In this document: piece by piece, positions 27,215-38,632 of the stretch
How the letters are laid out: each line of letters opens with the position of its first letter
Position numbering within the stretch: the stretch's first letter is position 1
Notes under the pieces: generated by a model
The model's input: only the letters and a program-made list of their open reading frames with translations
Told to the model about the DNA's origin: nothing
The model's database searches: none
Translations under genes and position numbers: made by a program
NCBI GenBank assembly: GCA_022710935.1
Contig: JAKLFY010000058.1
Coordinates: 1-40,183 of the forward strand
Direction: 5' to 3'
DNA: 40,183 bases
Source: Verrucomicrobiota bacterium
GTDB lineage: Bacteria > Verrucomicrobiota > Verrucomicrobiia > Limisphaerales > J093

Positions 27215-29530
27215 TCAAAGATCGTTCGGAGTCATGGGGCCGCGCCAGACGCTCCCGCCGAAGGTGGCGAGCCGAATCCGCGTTGGATCCGTCGGATCGA
27301 ATTCGACGCGCTGGATATTCGAGAAGGGCAGGTCGTCGAAGGCCTTCCACGTCGCTCCGTGGTCCCGTGAGAGCCACAACCCCGGACCCGGCGCGCCTTC
27401 GGTCAGGGTCATGTAGATCCAGCCTTCGTGCTGGGGATGAAAGCAGCCTCCGAAGGTCTGCGGACCCCGCCGCCCGATCCGGCGCCAGGTCGTGCCTCCA
27501 TCCCCGGTCATGTAAAGACCGCCCGACCTGTCCCCACGACCGGCATCGCACGCGCCGAGGAGGATGCGGCGGCTGTCAGCCGGATGCACCGAGAAGTCCT
27601 TCACGTAGAGCAGCGGTTGCGAACGGTTGATCTTCTCCCAGGTGTCGGCCCCGTCGCGCAACCGATACAAGCCCACCCCCTCGCTCATCAGTGGCGCGCC
27701 GGGGGTGGGCCGTTTGGCGCACACACCGGCGAACAGCGTGCCGTCGGCATGCAGGATGAGGCGATGCACACGCATGTTGTCGGGATGCCCCAGACCGCTG
27801 CTTTTGGGCGTCCAGGAGCGACCGTTATCCGCGGACTGGAACACGCCGGCGTCGAACACACCGGCGTAGAGCGTCCGCGCGCCGCGGGGGCTCCGCGGAT
27901 CCAGCACCAGGGAAGTCACCGGCTTGGCCGGGATGCCCCGGGCTTCGGGCTTCCAGGATCGGCCGAAGTCGTGAGAGACGCAGACGCCGCCGGGGTGCTG
28001 GTGGCCGTGGCGCCCGGAGATGATGTTGTCATTGGGGATGTCGTGCACGTCCGAGAATGCGCCCCAGATGGTGCCGGGGGTCTCCGGATCGAACGCCAGT
28101 TCATAGCACGTGTTCCGCCAGGGCGCCCAGGTCTTCTGGTTCCACCATAGCCAGGTCTTGCCGGCGTCCAGCGACCGGGAGAGCCCGATGTCGGTGTAGG
28201 CGATGTAGTGGCGATCGGGCTCGTGGGGATCAACGTAGTAATGCCAGGTGGTGGTGACAACCAGGCCGTTGCAGACCCATGAGGTCTCGGGACCGGGCCC
28301 TTCGTCTCCCGCGGGCCGCGTGCTGCCCACAAACCAGGACGCGCCGCCGTCGTGCGTGATGTGCGGCTCGTTGCGGACGAGAATCAGGCGGTCGGGATCG
28401 GCATTGCAGATGGCGACTCCAAAAGGCGTTTCCCCGCCCTTGTAGCACTGCCCGGTGGACGCTGTGACGTAGTCATGGGCGACATTGAACTGCGCAAACC
28501 GCGGGTCCTGGAAGTAGGTGGCGCGCCAGGTCTCGCCGCCGTCGTCGCTTCGATAGACCGTGTCGTGGTGGGGTGGATGAAAGCCCGTGGCGGTGTTCAG
28601 CGCATAGACAGTCCGCGGGCGCGCGTCCGTCGTCAGCAGATTGTTGTATTGGGCAATCGGGCCATAGGCCCATTGGTCGGCCGGGGTCGTTTCCGTGTTG
28701 AGTCCCGGCCCCATTGCCTGTGTCCAGGTTTCTCCACGATCGGCTGATCGGTAGATCCCTCCCTGAAAGGACCCGTCCACCTCCTTGCTGCGGATCGCGC
28801 AATAGAGGATCGACACGCCGGCGACCGGATCGGAACCGCCGGCAAAGGCCTGGATGTCTTTCCAGGGCAGGCCCTGCGTGCATTGCTTCCATGTCCCACC
28901 TGCGTCGTCGGAACGCCAGATGCCTTCGTTCGTCGCCACAAACACGGTGTTCCCCTGTCGTATGCGATCGAAGTGGAAGCCTATGACCCGCCCGGCAGGG
29001 CCCGCGCAAACCTGCCAATCGACGCCCCCGTTCCGCGACCGCGCACAGCCGCCGCGCCCCAACCCAACCATCAGCATGTCCGGGTTATTCGGATTGATCG
29101 CGATTTCGCCGACCGGGGAGTCGCCCAGGTCCCCCAAAGGCTCGAACGTTCGTCCCCGATCATGGCTGACACGGAGCTGCGCGTCTGATGCGGCGAACAG
29201 AGTCTCCGCGCGTGTGGGGTGGAAGGCCGGGCGACAGCGCGTGTTGCCGCGGAGTTGGGCGTGATGGATCATCCGCCAGTTGCGTCCGCCGTCCTCCGAA
29301 ATATAGGCGGCGCTCATGTCGCAATTGAGCATCATCAAGTCGTGGTCGGCGGGCGACATGGCTGGTGTGAACATGCCTCCTCCGCCGGACAATCCCACGG
29401 GCTCCCACGACCCGGAAAAAACAGGCGCCGCCGCCACCGCGACAGCCCAGGCGAAGCATCCCATCATGAGAGACGCCAGTCCCACCGAGGGCGGGCGGAT
29501 ACTCCGCATCGAACGAGTCCAGAGGTTCAT
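27215..29530 (-). CDS. Exported Asp-box (BNR/sortilin-type) beta-propeller protein
   Basis: 771 residues from the ATG at 29530; an in-frame start at 29644 would put a long basic stretch before the signal peptide. The signal region is about residues 10-35 (LMMGCFAWAVAVAAA). The rest carries about twelve Asp-box motifs of the S-x-D-x-G-x-x-W type (SEDGGRNW, SDDAGGTW, SADRGETW, SDDGGETW, THDGGASW, SLDAGKTW, SHDFGRSW, SADNGRSW, TGDGGTTW, SRDHGATW). This is the pattern of 10-bladed VPS10/sortilin or double 7-bladed xyloglucanase-like propellers. Without visible catalytic acids I cannot tell a glycoside hydrolase (GH74-like) from a binding protein. It is convergent with the 742-residue gene. Confidence 0.85.
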   Translation of the reverse strand: MNLWTRSMRSIRPPSVGLASLMMGCFAWAVAVAAAPVFSGSWEPVGLSGGGGMFTPAMSPADHDLMMLNCDMSAAYISEDGGRNWRMIHHAQLRGNTRCRPAFHPTRAETLFAASDAQLRVSHDRGRTFEPLGDLGDSPVGEIAINPNNPDMLMVGLGRGGCARSRNGGVDWQVCAGPAGRVIGFHFDRIRQGNTVFVATNEGIWRSDDAGGTWKQCTQGLPWKDIQAFAGGSDPVAGVSILYCAIRSKEVDGSFQGGIYRSADRGETWTQAMGPGLNTETTPADQWAYGPIAQYNNLLTTDARPRTVYALNTATGFHPPHHDTVYRSDDGGETWRATYFQDPRFAQFNVAHDYVTASTGQCYKGGETPFGVAICNADPDRLILVRNEPHITHDGGASWFVGSTRPAGDEGPGPETSWVCNGLVVTTTWHYYVDPHEPDRHYIAYTDIGLSRSLDAGKTWLWWNQKTWAPWRNTCYELAFDPETPGTIWGAFSDVHDIPNDNIISGRHGHQHPGGVCVSHDFGRSWKPEARGIPAKPVTSLVLDPRSPRGARTLYAGVFDAGVFQSADNGRSWTPKSSGLGHPDNMRVHRLILHADGTLFAGVCAKRPTPGAPLMSEGVGLYRLRDGADTWEKINRSQPLLYVKDFSVHPADSRRILLGACDAGRGDRSGGLYMTGDGGTTWRRIGRRGPQTFGGCFHPQHEGWIYMTLTEGAPGPGLWLSRDHGATWKAFDDLPFSNIQRVEFDPTDPTRIRLATFGGSVWRGPMTPNDL

Positions 29531-29596
29531 AATCGAGTCCTCTCGCGCCAGGAGGCGAATGTCGAGGCGAGTGTGGTCTGTCCGGCGCCGTTGGGC

Positions 29597-29690
29597 AAGA
29601 GCGTCCGGGGACCTTGTCCGGAAGGTTGACTTGACGGCACACATCGAGCGCCTGCGCCCGCGGAGGCTCTCGGACTCGAATCCCCGAGCG
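29597..29690 (+). pseudogene. Remnant of the 3' end of a paralogue of the 742-residue exported protein
   Basis: Read on the plus strand, this segment gives GDLVRKVDLTAHIERLRPRR then LSDSNP. The last codons of the gene ending at 27025 give WDLVQKVDLKKHIERLRPGM then LADSSP. The DNA is about 80% identical over some 80 bp (CACATCGAGCGCCTGCGCCC shared exactly). Nothing upstream on this strand continues the protein, because it overlaps the start of the divergent propeller gene. It is therefore a 3' relic of a deleted duplicate, now placed just downstream of the ARPP-1-like gene's stop. Confidence 0.65.
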
Positions 29691-29700
29691 CCCTGGAACC

Positions 29701-30489
29701 TCAGAATCGAACGTGAGCTTCGGAGGCGTCAGGATCGGATCTGAGGCGCCGGAACGCGGCATGAACGACGCACTCGTTGTGGACGAGGGCGGCGCCGACG
29801 ACGGCACGGCCGCAATACCGGCAACCGGTTCCGTACCCGACGGAGGGATACACCCTCTCCGAGCAGCGCCGCACATCGTCCAGGAATTCGCGGGCGGCGG
29901 CAGCAGACCGCGCGAGGTCCACGGGGCGGCGGGGCGCATGGGCCAGGGCGTCGATGACGTAGCTCCTCACCAGCTTGGGATGGACCTTCGCGTAGGCATC
30001 GGCGTGGCTCAGGATATCCAGTCCCGCAACCTCGTCGCCCACCACGACGAGCAGCCCGGTTTGCCGCGCGCCCGGAACGAAGGCCCGGTTGCATGCCGCC
30101 AGGTCGGATGCGCGCGACTTGAACACGTCGTGCAGGGCATGTGTCGGGGGATCGACGCAACTGACAGGGATTCGCGTGTCGGCGAGTTCTCGGAGGAGAA
30201 TGGTCGCCTTGAGAACACGGTTCTGCCTGGCGCCGACGAGTTCCTCGCCATCGAGCAGAAGTACGGGGCGGTGGCTGCGATTGCTGACTTTAAGATCCGG
30301 AACCGATCCCGTCTCCGAAACCTCCGTCACAATCAGGCTTCGCTCGAGACGAGCCTCATCAAGGGTGAGAAACGGCGCCGGACCCGCGTCCGGCCCGCGC
30401 AGCGGAAAGACAACGAAGTGGCGGTAGATTTGGGCTTCGGTCAAGACGAGGCCCGACAGGCAGATCGAGGTCGCGGTGTTCATATGCAT
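29701..30489 (-). CDS. ARPP-1-like (DUF6569) domain protein
   Basis: 262 residues from the ATG at 30489; MHM offers a second ATG at 30483. There is no signal peptide. It resembles the ARPP-1 family: PVLLLDGEELVGARQNRVLK, an IPVSCVDPP segment, then ALHDVFKSRASDLAACNRAF, GLLVVVGDEVAGLDILSHAD and AYAKVHPKLVRSYVIDALA. In family members I remember, a Trp/Ser-rich segment of some 40-60 residues lies between the 'PVSCVE' and 'MHDVY' motifs. It is missing here, so an in-frame deletion is possible. The C-terminus has a CRYCGRA pair with another Cys (HNECVVHAAF), possibly zinc-binding. The biochemical role is unknown. Confidence 0.7.
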   Translation of the reverse strand: MHMNTATSICLSGLVLTEAQIYRHFVVFPLRGPDAGPAPFLTLDEARLERSLIVTEVSETGSVPDLKVSNRSHRPVLLLDGEELVGARQNRVLKATILLRELADTRIPVSCVDPPTHALHDVFKSRASDLAACNRAFVPGARQTGLLVVVGDEVAGLDILSHADAYAKVHPKLVRSYVIDALAHAPRRPVDLARSAAAAREFLDDVRRCSERVYPSVGYGTGCRYCGRAVVGAALVHNECVVHAAFRRLRSDPDASEAHVRF

Positions 30490-30611
30490 TCTCAATGTCT
30501 CGATCTCGATTCTACCCCGGAGGGTCTGACATCCATTGACACCCCCCATTGGAAAAATGACGCGCTTGGTTTTGGGTTGGAAGTGTGAGGACCGAAGCCC
30601 AAACTCCCCCT

Positions 30612-32075
30612 ATGAAATCGCTTCGTCCGACCCGGCTGGGACTGGTGCTTGCCTGGACCACGGTGAGCGTGGTCGTGGCCGCCCAGAACGATCAGACGCC
30701 AACCGCCCACACGCTCGTGGCGGCACAACAGACGCTGGACGATCCGGACTGGAAAGCCGTCGCCGATGCACTGGCGACGAAGCATCGCGGACGTGTGCTG
30801 TCGTTCACCAACTCGGTCTTCGAGACACTGCCTGCGCTGCGGGCCCACTTCCCGCGGTACGTCTGTTTTGTCGCCCCTCCCGAGACCGTCACCCGACAGC
30901 TCGTCATCGATGTCCACCGCCTGGCGCGCCGAGTTGATGACGATCCGTACAGCGACTTCTTCTGGGGCATCCTGACGGGCTATGACGCGGCCAATGCCCT
31001 GCGCATTGCCCGGCAGCACGAGCCTTTGACCATCCGCAGGGTCGCGTCCGGAACCGAGCTGCCGATGGACATGGTCGATGAGGGAGTCTGGTACTGTGAG
31101 CTGAACAAAAACAAGATGGTTCGAAAGGAACCGGGCAAGGCGGCCGTCGAACTTCAGGGTCCGGACGACACCACCGAGACGCTGGTGAAGTCGCTCAGCG
31201 AGTATCAGGCCGACCTGTTTGTGACCTCGGGCCACGCCACGGAACGCGACTGGCAGATCGGGTTCAGGTATCGAAACGGCTTCTTCAAGCACGCCGATGG
31301 CGTGCTCGTTGGCCACGACACGCAGGGCAACACGTTCCCCATCCGCTCGCCGAATCCGAAGGTGTACCTGCCGGTCGGCAACTGTCTCATGGGGCACATC
31401 GACCGGCGCGATTGCATGGCGACGGCCTGGCTGAACAGCGCCGGCGTCTGCCAGATGTTGGGTTACATCCAGCCGACGTGGTACGGCTACATGGGGTGGG
31501 GGGTGCTGGACTATTTCGTCGAGCAACCGGGCCGCTACACGCTCACCGAGGCGTTCTTCGCCAATCACCACGCCCTGGTCCACCGCCTCGCCACGTTCTT
31601 TCCCGAATTGGCTGGGGCGGATACGGACGCAGCCGGACGCGCGTCGGTTCCGATCGAAGTCAACGAGAAGGCGAAGGCGGCCGGGCTCACGCGCAATGAC
31701 GCGCGCGGGCTGGTGTTCGACCGCGATCTGGTTGCGTTCTACGGCGATCCCGGATGGGCGGCGCGCATGGCCGACCGCCCGAAGGCCTTCGATCAGAGTC
31801 TCAGCCCGCAGGGCGGCACCTATGTGTTCGAAGTCACGCCCCGGCGCGGCTCGGGCAGCTTCGATGCCGTCAACCGAAACGGTTCGCAGCGGGGCGGGCG
31901 CCCGTTCGTGGCCTACCTGCCGCACCGCATCCGCAACGCGCAGGTCATCGAGGACGCAGACCTCGATCCGGTCATCACGGACGATTTCATCCTGGTGCCG
32001 AACCCGCGCGTGTGTGATCCGGCGAAGGCGTATCGGGTCGTGTTCAGGGCGGAGCGGATCACGGATGGCGGATGA
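30612..32075 (+). CDS. Exported caspase-fold (gingipain-like) cysteine-peptidase-like protein
   Basis: 487 residues from the ATG at 30612. The signal peptide is about residues 1-23 (LGLVLAWTTVSVVVAAQ). The fold looks like clan CD/C25: strand-helix units followed by a catalytic His, H208 in FVTSGHATERDW, and a catalytic Cys, C258 in LPVGNCLMGHIDRRD, about 50 residues apart as in gingipain and caspase domains. A further conserved-looking stretch is SAGVCQMLGYIQPTWYGYMG. The end is Ig/strand-like (YVFEVTPRRGSGSFD). No sorting domain for type IX secretion is seen. It starts divergently from the ARPP-1-like gene with about 120 bp between. An envelope or extracellular peptidase is the best guess. 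Confidence 0.65.
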   Translation: MKSLRPTRLGLVLAWTTVSVVVAAQNDQTPTAHTLVAAQQTLDDPDWKAVADALATKHRGRVLSFTNSVFETLPALRAHFPRYVCFVAPPETVTRQLVIDVHRLARRVDDDPYSDFFWGILTGYDAANALRIARQHEPLTIRRVASGTELPMDMVDEGVWYCELNKNKMVRKEPGKAAVELQGPDDTTETLVKSLSEYQADLFVTSGHATERDWQIGFRYRNGFFKHADGVLVGHDTQGNTFPIRSPNPKVYLPVGNCLMGHIDRRDCMATAWLNSAGVCQMLGYIQPTWYGYMGWGVLDYFVEQPGRYTLTEAFFANHHALVHRLATFFPELAGADTDAAGRASVPIEVNEKAKAAGLTRNDARGLVFDRDLVAFYGDPGWAARMADRPKAFDQSLSPQGGTYVFEVTPRRGSGSFDAVNRNGSQRGGRPFVAYLPHRIRNAQVIEDADLDPVITDDFILVPNPRVCDPAKAYRVVFRAERITDGG

Positions 32076-32111
32076 CGTCCTCGGCAAAGGCCCCGCATCT
32101 CAGCCGGCCGA

Positions 32112-32165
32112 AAATCTCACCCACGGACCGTCAGGAATGCCGCGACCGCCCCACGGGTGAGATTT
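32112..32165. repeat. Inverted repeat between convergent genes
   Basis: AAATCTCACCC pairs perfectly with GGGTGAGATTT across a 32-base loop, 37 bp downstream of the peptidase-like gene. It has the GGTGAGA core also found at the ends of the 36446-36668 element, which may be coincidence. Confidence 0.45.
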
Positions 32166-32250
32166 CCGGGTTAGGTGGACGCGCATGCGCGATCGCGGGA
32201 TCGGCCCCCGAGACGGGCCGGTTCATGGGCAGAGCTGCGGATGCAAACGG

Positions 32251-32278
32251 AAGCCGCTCCGGTGACCCGGAGCGGCTT
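32251..32278. terminator. Bidirectional terminator hairpin
   Basis: AAGCCGCTCCGG and CCGGAGCGGCTT form a perfect 12-bp stem with the tetraloop TGAC, followed by TTTG on the plus strand. It lies between the ends of convergent genes (32075 plus, 32329 minus), so it can serve both. Confidence 0.75.
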
Positions 32279-32328
32279 TGAATCGTGCGGTCAGGAACTC
32301 GTCGGGCTCCTGAGCAGAGCCTGGAAGG

Positions 32329-35115
<2,787 letters not shown>

Positions 35116-35348
35116 AAGTTGTTCTTTGTCGTTTACTCAGTTTCGCTGGTTTATTGATCGCGAAGGTGGCCGTGACGCTAACAAAGGAAAGGGGCGTGTC
35201 AACGGCGCTTTTGACGCAGGCTGCGCCCTGGACTGCCCGCCCCCCTGCGCGCCCTCGGCCTCTGCAAGCCCCTCGATGGCCGCCGACGTGAGAGCCTCCC
35301 GGAGCCGGGTGCAAACAAAGCTTCTCGCCGCGGGGCGGATCTGCTCAA
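35116..35348. other. Divergent promoter region of ppdK and the PfkB kinase
   Basis: 233 bp without a gene, between two divergently transcribed sugar/PEP metabolism genes. I could not pick a convincing -35/-10 pair or operator. Confidence 0.35.
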
Positions 35349-36440
35349 ATGCATCCCATGCAATACGGCCTGACAATTCGTTCGGAAGGCGTGCTGGACC
35401 TGGTCTCACTGGGCGCTCTTGTGCATCGACTCGATCCGGGCATCATCCCGTTTCGAAAGGCGACCGAGTGCCAGATTCACGTGAGCGGCGGAGAGTTCAA
35501 CGTGGCGGCGAACCTGGCCGACTGCTTCCGGCTAAAGACCGGGATTGTGACGGCGATGGTCGATTATCCCATCGGCGATCTGATCGCCGAGCGGGTGAAG
35601 GCGATGGGTGTTCGTTCGTTCTACAGAGGATTCCCCCATGACGGCGTGCAGGGGCCGAACATGGCGGCGGTCTACAGCGACCGCGGCTGGGGGGTGCGCG
35701 CGCCCGTGGTTTTCTACAACCGCTGCAACGAGGCCGCGGCGCGCCTCAAACCCGGCGACTTCGATTGGAACAGCATCTTCGCCGGCGGCGCGCGGTGGTT
35801 CCACAGCGGCGGGATCTTCGCGGCCCTGTCCGAAACGACGGCCGAGCTGATCATCGAGGGCATGCAGGCGGCGAAGGCGGCGGGCGCCGTGGTGTCATTC
35901 GACCTCAATTTCCGCGAGAAGCTCTGGAAGATCTCGGGCGGCAAGGAGCGCGCGGTCGCCGTCCTGCGGCGCATTGTGAGGAATGTGGACGTGCTGATCG
36001 GCAACGAAGAGGATCTCCAGAAGGGCCTGGATATTCCCGGACCCGAGGTGGCCGCCAAGTCGAAGCTCGATCCGAGCGCGTTCTTCGACATGATCGGACG
36101 CGTGCTCGAGCAGCAGCCGCAGGTCAAGGTCGTCGCCACCACGCTGCGCGAGGTCTGCTCGACCAACCGCCACATCTGGGGCGCCGTGGCCTGGATCAAC
36201 GGACAACACCATGTCTCGCCCACATGCCAGCTCGACGTGCTGGACCGGGTCGGCGGCGGCGACGGCTTCGCCGCCGGGTTCATCTACGGCCTGCTGTCGG
36301 GGGAATCCCCCGCGAACGCCGTGAAGCTCGGCTGGGCCCACGGCGCGCTCCTCACGACCTTCCCCGGCGATACCACGATGGCCACGCTCGAACAGGTCCG
36401 CGCGTTCGCTTCCGGGGGGTCCGCGCGCATCCAGCGCTAG
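35349..36440 (+). CDS. PfkB-family carbohydrate kinase
   Basis: 363 residues; an ATG at 35358 is an alternative start. It is a ribokinase-fold sugar kinase, probably phosphorylating a hexose or sugar acid such as 2-keto-3-deoxygluconate. The family signature 1 is seen as SGGEFNVAANLADCF (about residues 41-55). The C-terminal signature LDVLDRVGGGDGFAAGFIYG contains the catalytic base D305. The linking segments GAVVSFDLNFREKLW and VDVLIGNEEDLQKGL match KDG/fructokinase-like members. Length is slightly above the family norm. It is transcribed divergently from ppdK, and a 223-bp inverted-repeat element begins 6 bp after the stop. Confidence 0.9.
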   Translation: MHPMQYGLTIRSEGVLDLVSLGALVHRLDPGIIPFRKATECQIHVSGGEFNVAANLADCFRLKTGIVTAMVDYPIGDLIAERVKAMGVRSFYRGFPHDGVQGPNMAAVYSDRGWGVRAPVVFYNRCNEAAARLKPGDFDWNSIFAGGARWFHSGGIFAALSETTAELIIEGMQAAKAAGAVVSFDLNFREKLWKISGGKERAVAVLRRIVRNVDVLIGNEEDLQKGLDIPGPEVAAKSKLDPSAFFDMIGRVLEQQPQVKVVATTLREVCSTNRHIWGAVAWINGQHHVSPTCQLDVLDRVGGGDGFAAGFIYGLLSGESPANAVKLGWAHGALLTTFPGDTTMATLEQVRAFASGGSARIQR

Positions 36441-36445
36441 CGCGC

Positions 36446-36668
36446 ATTTCTCACCAACTTCTGAAGAATATGGAGCCGATGTCATCGAAAGGTTCACTCA
36501 TGCGCGCTAGCAGAGCAAAACCGCGCCGGGATAGAGGGAGGAGCGCAGGCGACGGAGTGTTGGCTCGCCACTGCGTTTGCCTCCACGACCAGATACTCAT
36601 TTCCCCCTGTCCCGGCGCGGTTTTGCCACAGCCCGGATTTGAGATGACTCCTTCAAGTGGTGAGAAAT
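36446..36668. repeat. Inverted-repeat (MITE-like) element
   Basis: Outer ends ATTTCTCACC (36446-36455) and GGTGAGAAAT (36659-36668) are perfect inverted repeats, with ACTT/AAGT and GAAG/CTTC pairing continuing inward with small offsets. Inner arms GCAAAACCGCGCCGGGA (36515-36531) and TCCCGGCGCGGTTTTGC (36610-36626) are also perfect, around a 78-bp centre. No gene is inside. Partial copies lie at 2263-2278, 8628-8650 and 27084-27115. It fits a short non-autonomous mobile or REP-type element. Confidence 0.75.
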
Positions 36669-36769
36669 CGGTATCGCCCGCATCTTTCATGGAGTGTTGA
36701 ACACCGCGAAGCGGAGAACTCCCCAACGCGCACACATCCGGACTCGACCTCATCATGCTGCCTTGAGTG

Positions 36770-37792
36770 ATGCCTAGCGAATTCGCCATCGGGCTCGGAC
36801 TCCTGTTCATGGCCACCCTGGTCTGGCCAAGGCACGGCCTGGCGGCCCGGTGGCGCCAGGCGCAGGAACTGGCCCGGCGCACGCGTCGCGAGGACGCTCT
36901 CAAGCACATTCTCAAGTGCGAAGCCAATGGACGCGTCGCAACGCTCGACAGCATCGCCGGGGTCCTCCAGATCACAACCAGCGCCGCCGCGCGTCTCCTC
37001 GAGGAGTTGGAGGCGGGCGCGCTCCTGACTTTCGAAGGCGGGCGCCTCCGTCTGCGGTCGGCCGGACGCGAGCTCGGACTGCACATCGTGCGGGCGCATC
37101 GTCTCTGGGAAAGCTACCTGGCGGAACAGACCGGCGTGGCGGAAGGCGAATGGCATCATCGGGCGGAACGGCAGGAGCACCTTCTGACCCCTCAGGAGGC
37201 GGACGCGCTCGCGGCGCGCCTGGGCCATCCGACGCGCGACCCGCACGGCGATGCCATCCCGAAAGCGAACGGGTCGTTGGAAGGCGAGCAGGGGCGCACG
37301 CTCAACAGCGTCGATCCCGACACCCCGGCCGTGATCACGCACATCGAGGACGAGCCGGACACAGTCTATCGCCAGTTGATGGCGACAGGCCTGCGCCCCG
37401 GCATGCGGGCCTTTGTCATCGACAAATCGCCCACGCGCATCCGGTTCTGGGCCGATGGCAACGAGCATGTCCTGGCCCCCGTGCTGGCCGAGAATGTCTC
37501 GATCGATCTGTTGCCCGACTTCCGGACGGAAGAGTTGATCGAGGAGGAGTTCCTCTCGGGCCTCCAACCGGGCGTGCCGGCCCGGGTCATCGGACTCTCG
37601 CCCGCCTGCCGCGGCCCCGAGCGGCGGCGCCTCCTCGACCTCGGCTTCGTTCCAGGGACCCGCGTCGAGGTCGAGATGGTCAGCCCCGGCGGCGATCCGA
37701 CCGCCTATCGCGTGCGCGGGACGGTCGTGGCCCTGCGGCGCGAGCAGGCCAACCTCATCCGCGTGAGTTCGCGCGACGTTCCGGACCGATGA
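36770..37792 (+). CDS. Membrane-anchored DtxR/MntR-type regulator fused to FeoA domains
   Basis: 340 residues from the ATG at 36770; a GTG directly before it is also in frame. Residues 5-20 (FAIGLGLLFMATLVWP) are one membrane segment. A winged helix follows (about 41-100). A dimer/metal domain has H110 and E114 in RAHRLWESYL and E133, E136, H137 in RAERQEH. The position of DtxR Cys102 is Glu, as in MntR. FeoA-like SH3 domains lie at about 185-247 (VITHIEDEPDTVYRQLMATG) and 270-333 (ARVIGLSPACRGPERRRLLD). It would sense iron or manganese and assist FeoB. Its stop overlaps the feoB GTPase start (ATGA), so they are translationally coupled. Confidence 0.88.
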   Translation: MPSEFAIGLGLLFMATLVWPRHGLAARWRQAQELARRTRREDALKHILKCEANGRVATLDSIAGVLQITTSAAARLLEELEAGALLTFEGGRLRLRSAGRELGLHIVRAHRLWESYLAEQTGVAEGEWHHRAERQEHLLTPQEADALAARLGHPTRDPHGDAIPKANGSLEGEQGRTLNSVDPDTPAVITHIEDEPDTVYRQLMATGLRPGMRAFVIDKSPTRIRFWADGNEHVLAPVLAENVSIDLLPDFRTEELIEEEFLSGLQPGVPARVIGLSPACRGPERRRLLDLGFVPGTRVEVEMVSPGGDPTAYRVRGTVVALRREQANLIRVSSRDVPDR

Positions 37793-38622
37793 GCGACTCC
37801 GTTCCGCATTCGACACCCCGCCCGCTGGCCCCTTCGGGCGAGGGTTGCGCCGCGTGCCCTGCGCGGCGGGCCGCGCAGCTCAGGAAACTCGGCATCGCCC
37901 CGGATCGCTGGGATTACGTCGTGGCGCTGGCGGGCAATCCCAACACCGGCAAGAGCACGGTCTTCAACGCCCTGACCGGCCTGCGCCAGCACACCGGCAA
38001 CTGGCCTGGCAAGACAGTGGCCCGTGCCGAGGGCGGTTACGAATACGGCGCGAAGCGCTTCAAGCTGGTGGACCTGCCCGGCACGTACTCGCTTCTCTCG
38101 ACCAGTCTGGATGAACAGATCGCCCGCGATTTCATCCTGTTCGGCCAACCCGACGTCACTGTCATCGTGGCCGACGCGACCCGGCTCGAACGCAATCTCA
38201 ATCTCGCGCTGCAAGTCCTCGAGATCACGGACCGGGCGGTCGTTTGCCTGAATCTCATCGACGAGGCGAAGCGCCACGGTTTCAGCGTGGACGACCGGCA
38301 ACTGGCGCGCGATCTGGGGGTGCCGGTCGTCGCTGCCTCCGCCCGGTACGGCAGAGGTCTCCCCGAGTTGATCGAGGCCATCCGCAGCGTGGCTTCCGGC
38401 GAAGTCCGGTGCCGCCCCAAACGACTCGAGACCGAACCGGACGCGCTCAAGCCCGCGCTGGCCGAGTTGATGGCTCAACTCGCGGCGGCCTACCCCGATC
38501 TGCCCAATCCGCGCTGGGTCGCCGTGCGGCTCCTGGGCGGTGACGACTCGATCGTCGCGGCCCTCAAGAGCGGGCGCCTGGCCGACCTCGGCCTGCCTGG
38601 GCGCGCCTCGGCGACGTCCTGA
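37789..38622 (+). CDS. feoB: FeoB GTPase half (split FeoB)
   Basis: 277 residues forming the soluble G-protein part of the ferrous iron transporter. An N-terminal EGCAACPAR segment has a CxxC pair. G motifs: GNPNTGKS (49-56), HTGNWPGKT (G2, 68-76), DLPGTYS (95-101) and NLID (155-158). The second half (about 175-270) corresponds to the guanine-dissociation-inhibitor helical region. The protein stops before any membrane helix, where most FeoB proteins continue. The start overlaps the regulator's stop by 4 bp. The membrane half begins 10 bp after this stop in another frame, so the split is by genuine stop and start rather than a simple sequencing shift. Confidence 0.92.
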   Translation: MSDSVPHSTPRPLAPSGEGCAACPARRAAQLRKLGIAPDRWDYVVALAGNPNTGKSTVFNALTGLRQHTGNWPGKTVARAEGGYEYGAKRFKLVDLPGTYSLLSTSLDEQIARDFILFGQPDVTVIVADATRLERNLNLALQVLEITDRAVVCLNLIDEAKRHGFSVDDRQLARDLGVPVVAASARYGRGLPELIEAIRSVASGEVRCRPKRLETEPDALKPALAELMAQLAAAYPDLPNPRWVAVRLLGGDDSIVAALKSGRLADLGLPGRASATS

Positions 38623-38632
38623 AACCGACGGC

